DNA of 43,894 nt from Streptomyces sp. NRRL S-244 (lineage in GTDB: Bacteria; Actinomycetota; Actinomycetes; Streptomycetales; Streptomycetaceae). This document shows positions 31,947 to 40,126 of this stretch, piece after piece. The position numbers and the translations under genes were made by a program. The first letter of the stretch is position 1. The number at the start of each line of letters is the position of its first letter. The DNA is taken from NCBI RefSeq assembly GCF_000717915.1, contig NZ_JOCX01000041.1:1-43894 (forward strand). The letters are read 5' to 3'. The notes below the pieces were generated by a model. The model saw only the letters and a list, made by a program, of their open reading frames with translations, made no database searches and had not been told where the DNA came from.

Positions 31947-33137
31947 TCACCGCACCGCGACGACGGCCGATCCGTGCCCGAACAGCCCCTGGTTCGCGGT
32001 GATCCCCGCCCGCGCCCCCGGCACCTGCCGGTCCCCGGCCGTGCCGCGCAGCTGCCAGGTCAGCTCGCACACCTGGGCGATGGCCTGCGCCGGCACCGCC
32101 TCCCCGAAGGAGGCCAGTCCGCCGCTGGTGTTCACCGGCACCCGCCCGCCGAGCGCCGTCGCCCCCTCCCGTACGAGCTTGGCCCCCTCGCCCTCGGCGC
32201 ACAGGCCGATGTCCTCGTACCACTCCAGCTCCAGGGCGGTGGAGAGGTCGTACACCTCGGCGAGCGACAGGTCCCCGGGCCCGAGCCCGGCCTCCTCGTA
32301 CGCGGCCCGCGCGATCGAGGCCCGGAACGAGCCCGGCGCCGGCCGCACGGCGGTCACCGAGTCCGTGGCGATGTCCGGGAGGTCCAGGACCGTACGGGGA
32401 TACGTCGGCGTCACCGTCGACACCGCCCGGATCCGCACCGGATCGGCGACCCCGCGCGAGCGCGCGAAGTCCATGCTGCCGAGGACCAGCGCCGCGCCCC
32501 CGTCCGAGGTGGCGCAGATGTCGAGCAGCCGCAGCGGATCGGCGACGACCGCCGAGTCCGCGACCTCCTCGGCCGTGACGGGCTTGCGGTACCGGGCGAG
32601 CGGGTTCAGGGCGCCGGCCGCGGCGTTCTTCACCTTCACCTGCGCGAAATCCTCCAGCGTGTCCCCGTACACGGCCATCCGGCGGCGCGCGTAGAGGCCG
32701 AAGTACGCCGGGTTCGTGGCGCCCAGGACGCGGAACCGCAGCCAGTCCGGATCGTCCGGCCGGTCCCCGCCGGCCGGGGCGAAGAACCCCTTGGGCGCCG
32801 CGTCCGCGCCGACCACCAGGACGACGTCGGCCAGCCCGGCCAGGATCTGCGCCCGCGCCGCCCCGATGGCCTGGGCCCCGGAGGCGCAGGCCGCGTACAC
32901 GCTGGTCACCCGCGCGCCCTGCCAGCCGAGGGCCCGGGCGAAGGTCGCCCCGGCCACGTAGCCGGGATACCCGGAGCGCACGGTGTCGGCGCCGACGATC
33001 GACTGGACGTCGGCCCAGTCCAGCCCGGCGTCGGCGAGCGCGCTCCGGGCCGCGGCCCGTCCGTACTGGACGAAGCTGCGGCCCCACTTGCCCCAGGGGT
33101 GCATACCGGCCCCGAGGACGGCGATGTCGGCGCTCAT
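31947..33137 (-). CDS. thiolase-like lipid-transfer protein (Ltp type)
   Basis: The protein is 396 aa. It has a thiolase fold with the nucleophile Cys84 in YAACASGAQAIG. The later motifs are unusual: NTSGGLASFGEAVPA has Glu-Ala where thiolases have the catalytic His-Pro, and the C-terminal CxG motif reads GLFGHGSAVV without Cys. This matches the SCP2-thiolase-like Ltp group, whose members with a DUF35 partner act as retro-aldolases on acyl-CoA side chains. The ATG overlaps the TGA of the DUF35 gene, so a complex of the two is likely. Ordinary beta-ketothiolase activity is doubtful. Confidence 0.88.
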   Translation of the reverse strand: MSADIAVLGAGMHPWGKWGRSFVQYGRAAARSALADAGLDWADVQSIVGADTVRSGYPGYVAGATFARALGWQGARVTSVYAACASGAQAIGAARAQILAGLADVVLVVGADAAPKGFFAPAGGDRPDDPDWLRFRVLGATNPAYFGLYARRRMAVYGDTLEDFAQVKVKNAAAGALNPLARYRKPVTAEEVADSAVVADPLRLLDICATSDGGAALVLGSMDFARSRGVADPVRIRAVSTVTPTYPRTVLDLPDIATDSVTAVRPAPGSFRASIARAAYEEAGLGPGDLSLAEVYDLSTALELEWYEDIGLCAEGEGAKLVREGATALGGRVPVNTSGGLASFGEAVPAQAIAQVCELTWQLRGTAGDRQVPGARAGITANQGLFGHGSAVVAVR

Positions 33138-33622
33138 GCGGTGCCCCCCGTCGGCTTGAACCGCCAGGTGGTCCAGACGGTCCCGGTGTCCGCGTTCTCG
33201 TCCGCGTCCTCGTCCGCGTCCTCGTTCAGCACGCCGCCGACCACCTCGACCTCCATTCCGACCGCCAGATCGGCGACGGTGACCCCGGGGACCGTCTGCC
33301 CGAGCACGACCATCCCCTCGGCCTCCAGCTCCACCGCGACCAGGGTGTACGGCTCCCAGGGCGCGTCCGGGTCGGACACGTACGGCGCGGGCGGCCGGTA
33401 CCGCCCGTCGGTGTAGGACCACACCCGGCCCCGCGGGGACAGCGGAACCTCGGCGAGCAGGCCGTCGCCGGGGCAGTGCGGATTGCGGCAGTACGCGTCC
33501 TCGCGCGGGAAGAACACCGCCGCGCAGGCGGAACACCGGGTGCCGAGCAGCCGGAAGCCGCCGCCCTCCGGTCCGTCCTCGGTGAACCACCCGCTCACGA
33601 CGGGTGTACGTGTACGTCCCAA
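33134..33622 (-). CDS. DUF35 OB-fold / zinc-ribbon partner of thiolase
   Basis: The protein is 162 aa from a TTG at 33622, chosen because GGGGAGGGG lies just upstream; a GTG at 33598 is the alternative, and the in-frame extension to 33796 overlaps the operator and the DUF962 gene. A rubredoxin-like zinc ribbon (CSACAAVFFPREDAYCRNPHC, four Cys) is followed by an OB fold (GRVWSYTDGRY, YTLVAVELEAEGMVVLGQTV). Such proteins bind thiolase-like partners and acyl-CoA. It is the first gene of the two-gene operon and lies 29 nt downstream of the TetR-type operator. Confidence 0.88.
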   Translation of the reverse strand: MGRTRTPVVSGWFTEDGPEGGGFRLLGTRCSACAAVFFPREDAYCRNPHCPGDGLLAEVPLSPRGRVWSYTDGRYRPPAPYVSDPDAPWEPYTLVAVELEAEGMVVLGQTVPGVTVADLAVGMEVEVVGGVLNEDADEDADENADTGTVWTTWRFKPTGGTA

Positions 33623-33640
33623 GGGAACCCCTCCCCAGCC
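33620..33640 (-). promoter_or_regulatory. ribosome site deciding the TTG start of the DUF35 gene
   Basis: On the minus strand GGGGAGGGG lies about 5 nt before the TTG at 33622. No such sequence precedes the GTG at 33598. Confidence 0.55.
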
Positions 33641-33651
33641 GGTCACAGCGA

Positions 33652-33668
33652 TCTGACGGATCGTCAGA
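33652..33668. promoter_or_regulatory. TetR-type operator, perfect 17-bp palindrome
   Basis: TCTGACG-GAT-CGTCAGA has perfect 7-bp arms. It lies 29 nt upstream of the DUF35 TTG start and overlaps the TGA of the DUF962 gene (33664-33666). It shares the TCTGACGnnnCGTCA core with 118-134. Confidence 0.75.
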
Positions 33669-34032
33669 AGTCTGTCACGGGCAGGCAGTCCTGGCACGGG
33701 TTCTCGGCAAGCCACTTCTGCGCGATCGCTCCCAGCTCCGCGTCGCGCCCGGCCAGCATCATCCGGATCATCTGCGCGTCCCCGCGCAACGACCACGCCG
33801 GATGTCCGAAGGTGGCCGGGTTGTTCCCCTCGATCAGGAAATGGGCCGGCCAGGCCGTCCCGTACCCGATCAGGGGCAGCGCGGCGAGAAACCGCTTGCG
33901 GCCGCGCGCCAGGCCGTACGCGGTGAGGGCGAGCCCGGTCAGGGTGCCGGTGAGGTGGATCCAGCGGGTGGCGGCGCGGGAGTGCTGGGCGACGTAGTAG
34001 GGCCAGAACTCCTCGTACGAAGCGAAAGTCAT
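33664..34032 (-). CDS. DUF962 (Mpo1-like) protein
   Basis: The protein is 122 aa. It contains the DUF962 pattern FWPYYVAQHSRAATRWIHLTGT and YGTAWPAHFLIEGNNPATFGHPAWSLRGDAQM, with conserved His residues (HSRAATRWIH, H64 region, FGHP) that bind Fe in yeast Mpo1, a 2-hydroxy fatty acid alpha-dioxygenase. Two membrane helices flank the motif. A fatty-acid role would agree with the downstream acyl-CoA genes, but the operator between them suggests separate control. It is divergent from the NUDIX gene. Confidence 0.88.
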   Translation of the reverse strand: MTFASYEEFWPYYVAQHSRAATRWIHLTGTLTGLALTAYGLARGRKRFLAALPLIGYGTAWPAHFLIEGNNPATFGHPAWSLRGDAQMIRMMLAGRDAELGAIAQKWLAENPCQDCLPVTDF

Positions 34033-34150
34033 GCGGGCACGGTACTCACGGCCGGATCGGGGCGACAGGGACCGGGAAGCCGAAGCCGAATCCGAAGCCG
34101 TGACCGCACAACTGAGAGCACCCGCACACCCCTTGGCATACCATCGCCGC

Positions 34151-34663
34151 ATGCCGGCACAACAGAGGGACTCGCACTGCTCCACCTGCGGATCGCTGTT
34201 CGACACGACCGCCTGGCCCCGTACGTGCGCCTCGTGCGGGGCCGTCACGTACCGCAACCCGCTCCCGGTGGCCGTCACGCTGCTCCCGGTCGAGGACGAG
34301 GCGGGCACCGGGCTGGTCGTGATCACCCGCACCATCGAGCCGGCCCTCGGGGGCATCGCCCTGCCCGGCGGTTTCATGGACTTCGGCGAGGACTGGCGAG
34401 ACGCGGTCGTCCGCGAGCTGCGCGAGGAGACGGGCATCCACGCCCCGGCCTCGGAGGTCGCCCTGGCCGACGCCATGAGCTCCCCGGCGGGCCACCTGCT
34501 GCTCTTCGGGCTGCTGCCGCCGCGTCCGACGGCATCCCTCCCGCCGTCGGCCCCGACGGACGAGACCTCGGGCTGGCACGTCCTGCGCACCCCGACGGAG
34601 CTGGCCTTCCCCCTCCACACCCGCGCCACGGCAGCCTGGTTCGCGGGCCGCTACACCGGCTGA
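34151..34663 (+). CDS. NUDIX hydrolase with N-terminal zinc ribbon
   Basis: The protein is 170 aa. CSTCGSLF ... CASCGAVTY forms a zinc ribbon at the N-terminus, as in NADH pyrophosphatase. The Nudix box is complete: GGFMDFGEDWRDAVVRELREETGI (G-x5-E-x7-REL-x-EE). It probably hydrolyses a nucleoside-diphosphate-linked compound; the substrate is not decided by the sequence. It is divergent from DUF962 across about 118 bp. Confidence 0.92.
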   Translation: MPAQQRDSHCSTCGSLFDTTAWPRTCASCGAVTYRNPLPVAVTLLPVEDEAGTGLVVITRTIEPALGGIALPGGFMDFGEDWRDAVVRELREETGIHAPASEVALADAMSSPAGHLLLFGLLPPRPTASLPPSAPTDETSGWHVLRTPTELAFPLHTRATAAWFAGRYTG

Positions 34664-34738
34664 CGCCGGGCGGTCCGGCTCACTCCGGCTCGCGCCGGGG
34701 CGCGACGGCGCGGGGCCCCGCCGACCGGCGCCTGCGGC

Positions 34739-35275
34739 TCACGCCCCCGGTGTCAGGACGAAGTCCGCCATGGCCACCACCGCCACGGCCACCGCTGCCG
34801 TCACCGCCAGCCCGCGCGTCCACAGCGCGCGCAACGGCACCGGCCGGGCCCGCAGAAGCGCACCCGCGGCCATCGGGAGCACCGCGCTCGCCGCCGCGCC
34901 CGCCCAGACCACTTCGAAGCCGGGAGCCGACGCCAGGTGGCCGCTCAGCCACTCGTGGGCCAGCAGGGCCGGCGGCGCCGACACCGGCACCGTCAGGACC
35001 AGGACCGCGATCGGCTCCGGCCACGCCGTCAGACGGGCCGTCAGCCGCCCCAGTACCGCCACGGGCTTGACGAGCAGCAGCCCGTGCAGGAACCCCACCG
35101 CCACCGCGGCGACCGACCCGACCCCGAACACGACCAGGGACGCGACCGGCGGCGTCTGCCGCGCCGCGACGAGGAGCCCCCACGCCAGGAGCAGCTGGCA
35201 GGCGCCCACGACCTCGGACCCCGGCGCGATGTCCCAGCGGTGCGAACGGCTGCCGGCCGGATTCGCCATGACCAC
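34739..35275 (-). CDS. membrane protein, function unknown
   Basis: The protein is 178 aa from a GTG at 35275 preceded by AGGGGGA; the ATG at 35269 is an alternative. About five membrane helices are visible (VVGACQLLLAWGLLVAA, VASLVVFGVGSVAAVAVGFLHGLLL, PIAVLVLTVPVSAPPALLA, VVWAGAAASAVLPMAAGALL, GLAVTAAVAVAVVAMADFVL). The GH31 gene ends 84 nt upstream on the same strand, so they may be co-transcribed. I do not recognise a family. Confidence 0.78.
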   Translation of the reverse strand: MVMANPAGSRSHRWDIAPGSEVVGACQLLLAWGLLVAARQTPPVASLVVFGVGSVAAVAVGFLHGLLLVKPVAVLGRLTARLTAWPEPIAVLVLTVPVSAPPALLAHEWLSGHLASAPGFEVVWAGAAASAVLPMAAGALLRARPVPLRALWTRGLAVTAAVAVAVVAMADFVLTPGA

Positions 35276-35359
35276 GACTGTCCCCCTGAACGACGGTTCC
35301 GACGGCGGCGCGGCCGCTCCGCGCGCAGCGACAGGGTCCCGCGGCCGCCTGGAACCGCC

Positions 35360-37861
35360 CTAGAGCCGCCCCGGAACCCCTTGAGCGGATCCTCGCGCGG
35401 GCCCGGTCCCGTCCCCGGGCCCGGTCCCGTCCCCGGGCCCGGTCCCGTCCCCGGGCCCGGTCCCGTCCCCGGGCCCGGTCCCGTCCCCGGTCCCGGCCCC
35501 GAGACCGAGCCCCCGTACCTCCACCCCCTCCACCGGCTCGCCGGCCTCGTTCTCCACCACCACCGCGTCCTCCACCCACCGCACCGCGTACCGCTCGACC
35601 GCGCCCGCCTCGAACCCCGGCCCCGGGTCCCCGATCACCACCCCGCCGCCCGCGCGCCCCCGGGCCGGAGCCCACACCTCCAACCCCACCCCGCCGTCAC
35701 CGGCCCGCCGGACCGGCAGCACCGCGCCCGCCCGGGCCAGCACCGGGATCCGCCCCCGCGGGGCGTCCAGCAGGACCTGCCCGGGGCCCTCGTACGCCGT
35801 CCCCGTCGCGGTGTCGTACCAGCGCCCCCGCGGCAGCCGGACCGCCCGCCGGTCCGCCCCGCACTCCAGCACCGGCGCCACCAGCAGCGTGTCGCCGAGC
35901 AGGAACGCGTCCTCGCAGTCCCGCAGCGCCCGGTCCTCCGGCGCCCCCCACCACAGCGGCCGCACGTACGGGGCCCCCGTCCGCCGCGCCAGCTGGGCCA
36001 GCGTCAGGAAGTACGGCCGCAGCCGCTCCCGCTCCGCCAGCACGGCCCGCGCCGCCTCTTCCACCTCCGGCCCGAACTCCCACGGCTCCCGCCGCCCGGC
36101 CCAGATCGCCGAGTGGGTCCGGAACAGCGGCAGGTACGACCCCAGCTGCAGCCACCGCAGATAGAGCTCCGGCGAGGGCGAGCCCCCGAAACCGCCGACG
36201 TCCGGGCCCGAGTACGGCACCCCGCACAGACCGAGCCCCAGCACCAGCGCCAGCGAGGCCCGCAGTCCCTCCCAGCCCGTCTCCACGTCCCCGGACCAGG
36301 TGCCCCCGTACCTCTGCATCCCCGCCCACCCCGACCGGGAGAACAGGAACGGCCGCTCCGCGGGCCGCAGCCGGACCAGCCCCTCCCAGCCCGCCCGCGC
36401 CATCCCGAGCGCGTACACGTTGTGCGCGGACCGGTGGTCCCCGCCGGCCCCGTCCATCGCGTGGCGCGCCGAACGGGGCAGCGTCATGTCCCCGAACGGG
36501 GCGAAGGACACCGGCTCGTTCATGTCGTGCCACACCCCGGCGAAGCCCTGCTCCAGCCGCTCCGCGTACAGCCCGCCCCACCAGGCGCGCACCGCCGGAT
36601 CCGTGAAGTCCGGGTACGCGCACTCCCCGGGCCAGACCTCGCCCCGCACCTCCTGCCCCCGGGCGTCCCGTACGAAGGCCCCGCCCGCCCCCACCGCGCG
36701 GCCCGCCTCGTGCACGGCGTCGCCCGCCTTCACCGCCGGGTCGACGATCGACACGAGCCGTACGCCCTGCTGCGCCAGCTCCCGCGCCAGCCCCGGCAGA
36801 TCGGGGAACCGCTCCTTGTCCACCGTGAACACACGGTGCTCGTCGTAATGGTCGATGTCCAGGTGCACGGCCGACAGCGGGAGCCCGCGCGCGGTGTAGC
36901 CCGACACCACCCGCCGCACCTCCTGCGCGCTCCCGAACCCCCACCGGGCGTGCTGGTACCCGAGCGCCCACTCGGGCGGTACGGCGGCCCCGCCGGTCAG
37001 CCCCGACCAGCCCTGCAGCACCCGCGCCGGCGTCCCCACCAGCACCCAGCACCGCAGCGGCCCGCCCTCCATGCGCAGCTCGCTCGCCCCCGGCCGGTCC
37101 GCCCCCGACCCGGCGCCCTCCTCGCCCTCGCGCAGCGCCACCCGGCCGTCCCACGAGTTGTCGTGGAACACCAGGTGGGTACCGGCGTCCGCGACCACCA
37201 ACTGCACGGGCATCGTGATGTACAGCGGATCGTCACCCGGCCCGAAGCCGCCCTTGGGGTCCGTGTTCCACAGCCGGTACACCCCGTCGCGCAGCCGCGG
37301 ACCGCCGGCCCGCCCGCCCAGCCCGAAGAACCGCGCGTCCGCCGGCACCTCCGCCCGCTGGAGCCACCGTGCCTCGACCGGCTCCCCGGCGACCGGCTGC
37401 GCCGGCTCCCACCAGCGCGGCGGCAGCTCCCGGCGCAGCACCGTCCCGCCGGGCGTGCGGACCTCGATCGCCCCGTGCCGCGACACCGCCACCGTCACCC
37501 GCTCCGACACCACCCGCCAGCCGCCGCCGGTGTCCGGTTCCAGCACGGCCCGCGGATCGGGCTCCGGGCCGCTGCCGACCAGCGCGTACGAGGGCGTCGG
37601 CCCGGCCCCGTCCCAGCCCCAGAACACCGCACCGCCCGCCGTGACCCGTACCAGCAGCTCCGAGCGCGTGAACCGCAGGACCCCGCCGCCCGGCCGCGGT
37701 TCCGTACCGGTGAGCAGACCCGGCACGCGGGCCCGCTCCGCGCCCCGGCGCGGGAGCCCCACCGCGTCCGCGCGCCGGTTGCGCAAGGCCGAGCGCCACG
37801 CGCGCCGCCCGCGCTCCGTACCGATTTCCTTCACCGCACGCATCAGATCGCGACCGTTCAT
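35360..37861 (-). CDS. glycoside hydrolase family 31 alpha-glucosidase
   Basis: The protein is 833 aa from the ATG at 37861 (AGGGTGAG upstream). It has the GH31 order: N-terminal beta-sandwich with FFGLGGRAG and LWNTDPKG, then the (beta/alpha)8 domain with LPLSAVHLDIDHYD, the nucleophile Asp446 in GVWHDMNEPVSF, FSRSGWAGMQRYG, the acid/base Asp525 in TWSGDVETGWEGL, GVPYSGPDVGGF and FRTHSA. C-terminal beta domains follow (LLVAPVLECGADRRAVRLPRGRWYD). No signal peptide is seen, so it acts on intracellular alpha-glucosides. The tail is a GTGPGD hexapeptide repeat and may be disordered. Confidence 0.94.
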   Translation of the reverse strand: MNGRDLMRAVKEIGTERGRRAWRSALRNRRADAVGLPRRGAERARVPGLLTGTEPRPGGGVLRFTRSELLVRVTAGGAVFWGWDGAGPTPSYALVGSGPEPDPRAVLEPDTGGGWRVVSERVTVAVSRHGAIEVRTPGGTVLRRELPPRWWEPAQPVAGEPVEARWLQRAEVPADARFFGLGGRAGGPRLRDGVYRLWNTDPKGGFGPGDDPLYITMPVQLVVADAGTHLVFHDNSWDGRVALREGEEGAGSGADRPGASELRMEGGPLRCWVLVGTPARVLQGWSGLTGGAAVPPEWALGYQHARWGFGSAQEVRRVVSGYTARGLPLSAVHLDIDHYDEHRVFTVDKERFPDLPGLARELAQQGVRLVSIVDPAVKAGDAVHEAGRAVGAGGAFVRDARGQEVRGEVWPGECAYPDFTDPAVRAWWGGLYAERLEQGFAGVWHDMNEPVSFAPFGDMTLPRSARHAMDGAGGDHRSAHNVYALGMARAGWEGLVRLRPAERPFLFSRSGWAGMQRYGGTWSGDVETGWEGLRASLALVLGLGLCGVPYSGPDVGGFGGSPSPELYLRWLQLGSYLPLFRTHSAIWAGRREPWEFGPEVEEAARAVLAERERLRPYFLTLAQLARRTGAPYVRPLWWGAPEDRALRDCEDAFLLGDTLLVAPVLECGADRRAVRLPRGRWYDTATGTAYEGPGQVLLDAPRGRIPVLARAGAVLPVRRAGDGGVGLEVWAPARGRAGGGVVIGDPGPGFEAGAVERYAVRWVEDAVVVENEAGEPVEGVEVRGLGLGAGTGDGTGPGDGTGPGDGTGPGDGTGPGDGTGPARGSAQGVPGRL
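35401..35490 (-). repeat. 18-bp tandem repeat, 5 perfect copies
   Basis: The unit GCCCGGTCCCGTCCCCGG occurs five times without change; in the gene it encodes the GTGPGD hexapeptide at the GH31 C-terminus. It is in frame, so copy number can vary without frameshift. Confidence 0.95.
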
Positions 37862-37989
37862 GCTGCTCACCCTGCCACCGGCGGCGCGGCGAGCGGGGGG
37901 CGTTCAACTTCCGTTCACTCGTCCAAGAGGCCCCTGGTGCGGAGGTGGATCACGTGGCATGGTCCCTGTGGGCCGCCGCGCACACCCAT

Positions 37990-38055
37990 CGCGCGGGGGC
38001 GCCGTACGCACGCCACGCACACGCCACGCACACATCACGCACACGACGCGCGAGC
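37990..38055 (+). repeat. degenerate CACGCACACGC repeats upstream of acetoacetyl-CoA synthetase
   Basis: Words such as CACGCCACGCACA and CACGCACACGA recur three to four times in the 40-90 nt before the ATG at 38081. The role is unknown; it may be a protein-binding array in the promoter or leader. Confidence 0.55.
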
Positions 38056-38080
38056 CGCAGTCTTGACCGGGAGCCGACCC

Positions 38081-40063
38081 ATGACCTCAGCCACCCCGCC
38101 GGAACCCCTCTGGTCCCCGGGCCCCGACCGGATCGCCGCGGCCCGCATCACCGCCTTCCAGGCCTGGGCCGCGGAGCGGTTCGGAGCCCCCGCGGACGGC
38201 GGCTACCCCGCACTGCACAGCTGGTCCGTCGACGAGCTCGACACCTTCTGGCAGGCCGTCGCCGAGTGGTTCGACGTCCGCTTCACCACCCCATACGAGT
38301 CCGTCCTCGCGGACCGCTCCATGCCCGGCGCGCGCTGGTTCCCCGGCGCCACCCTCAACTACGCCGAGCACGCCCTGCGCGCCGCCGAGGACCCGGCGCG
38401 CGCGGACGAGGCCGCGCTGCTGTACGTGGACGAGACCCACGAGGCCACCCCCGTCACCTGGGCCGAGCTCCGCCGCCAGGTCGGCGCACTCGCCGCCGAG
38501 CTGCGCGCCCTAGGCGTACGCCCCGGCGACCGGGTGAGCGGCTACCTCCCCAACATCCCCGAGGCCGTCACCGCCCTCCTCGCCACGGCCGCCGTCGGCG
38601 CCGTGTGGACCTCCTGCGCCCCCGACTTCGGCGCCCGCAGCGTCCTCGACCGCTTCCAGCAGGTCGAGCCGGTGGTCCTGTTCACCGTCGACGGCTACCG
38701 CTACGGCGGCAAGGAGCACGACCGCCGCGACACCGTCGCCGAACTGCGCGCCGAGCTCCCCTCGCTGCGCGCCGTCGTCCACATCCCACTGCTCGGCACG
38801 CAGGCCCCCGAAGGCGCCGTCGCCTGGTCGGACCTGGTCTCCGGCGCCGCCGAGCCCGTCTTCGAGCCGGTCCCGTTCGACCACCCGCTCTGGGTGCTCT
38901 ACTCCTCCGGTACGACGGGCCTGCCGAAGGCGATCGTGCAGTCCCAGGGCGGCATCCTCCTGGAGCACCTGAAGCAGCTCGGGCTGCACTGCGACCTCGG
39001 CCCCGAGGACCGGTTCTTCTGGTACACCTCCACCGGCTGGATGATGTGGAACTTCCTCGTCTCCGGCCTGCTCACCGGGACGACGGTCGTCCTGTACGAC
39101 GGCAGCCCGGGCCATCCCGACACCGGGGCCCAGTGGCGGATCGCCGAGCGGACCAAGGCCACCCTGTACGGGACCTCCGCGGCGTACGTCATGGCCTGCC
39201 GCAAGGCGGAGGTCCACCCCGGCCGGGACTTCGACCTCTCCGCCGTGAAGTGCGTGGCGACCACGGGCTCCCCGCTGCCGCCCGACGGCTTCCGCTGGCT
39301 GCACGACGAGGTCGCGGAAGACCTCTGGATCGCCTCCGTCAGCGGCGGCACCGACGTCTGCAGCTGCTTCGCCGGCGCCGTCCCCACCCTCCCCGTCCAC
39401 ATCGGGGAGCTCCAGGCCGCCTGCCTCGGCACCGACCTCCAGTCCTGGGACCCGTCCGGCAAGCCGCTGATCGGGGAGGTCGGCGAGCTGGTCGTCACCA
39501 ACCCGATGCCCTCCATGCCGATCCGCTTCTGGAACGACCCGGACGGCAGCCGCTACCGCGACAGCTACTTCGAGATGTTCCCCGGCGTCTGGCGCCACGG
39601 GGACTGGATCACGATCACCGACCACGGCTCCGTCGTCATCCACGGCCGTTCCGACTCCACCCTCAACCGGCAGGGCGTCCGGATGGGCTCCGCCGACATC
39701 TACGAGGCCGTCGAACGCCTCCCCGAGATCAAGGAGTCCCTGGTCATCGGCCTGGAGGAGCCGAACGGGGGCTACTGGATGCCGCTGTTCGTCCACCTCG
39801 CGCCCGGGGCGACCCTCGACGACGACCTCCGCGGCCGGATCAAGGCGACGATCCGCGAGGAGCTCTCCCCGCGCCACGTCCCCGACGAGGTCATCGAGGT
39901 CCCCGCCATCCCGCACACCCTGACGGGCAAGCGCATCGAGGTCCCGGTCAAGCGCCTCCTCCAGGGCACGCCGATGGCGAAGGCGGTCAACCCGGGCTCA
40001 GTCGACAACATCGAACTCCTGCACTTCTACGAGGAGCTCGGCCGCACCCGCACGCGCGACTGA
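38081..40063 (+). CDS. acetoacetyl-CoA synthetase
   Basis: The protein is 660 aa, the usual length. GGGAG precedes the ATG. It has the AMP-forming acyl-CoA synthetase core YSSGTTGLPKAIVQSQGG, the family-typical ARWFPGATLNYAEH near the N-terminus, WYTSTGWMMWNFLVSGLL, SVSGGTDVCSCF, and the C-terminal hinge and lysine region HGRSDSTLNRQGVRMGSAD ... TLTGKRIEVPVKRL. These identify acetoacetate-CoA ligase rather than acetyl-CoA synthetase. It makes acetoacetyl-CoA from acetoacetate, ATP and CoA for use of ketone bodies or for building acyl precursors. It is divergent from GH31. Confidence 0.95.
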   Translation: MTSATPPEPLWSPGPDRIAAARITAFQAWAAERFGAPADGGYPALHSWSVDELDTFWQAVAEWFDVRFTTPYESVLADRSMPGARWFPGATLNYAEHALRAAEDPARADEAALLYVDETHEATPVTWAELRRQVGALAAELRALGVRPGDRVSGYLPNIPEAVTALLATAAVGAVWTSCAPDFGARSVLDRFQQVEPVVLFTVDGYRYGGKEHDRRDTVAELRAELPSLRAVVHIPLLGTQAPEGAVAWSDLVSGAAEPVFEPVPFDHPLWVLYSSGTTGLPKAIVQSQGGILLEHLKQLGLHCDLGPEDRFFWYTSTGWMMWNFLVSGLLTGTTVVLYDGSPGHPDTGAQWRIAERTKATLYGTSAAYVMACRKAEVHPGRDFDLSAVKCVATTGSPLPPDGFRWLHDEVAEDLWIASVSGGTDVCSCFAGAVPTLPVHIGELQAACLGTDLQSWDPSGKPLIGEVGELVVTNPMPSMPIRFWNDPDGSRYRDSYFEMFPGVWRHGDWITITDHGSVVIHGRSDSTLNRQGVRMGSADIYEAVERLPEIKESLVIGLEEPNGGYWMPLFVHLAPGATLDDDLRGRIKATIREELSPRHVPDEVIEVPAIPHTLTGKRIEVPVKRLLQGTPMAKAVNPGSVDNIELLHFYEELGRTRTRD

Positions 40064-40126
40064 GGTCACTGTCAGTGGCGACGGTTACCGTGAGTGAGCA
40101 ATCGAATGCGCCACTCAGGGGGAGCC

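Noticed and set aside
34937..38080. N-terminal extension of the acetoacetyl-CoA synthetase frame by about 1050 residues
   Set aside because: It runs antisense through the GH31 gene, is Pro/Arg low-complexity, and a normal start with GGGAG exists at 38081.
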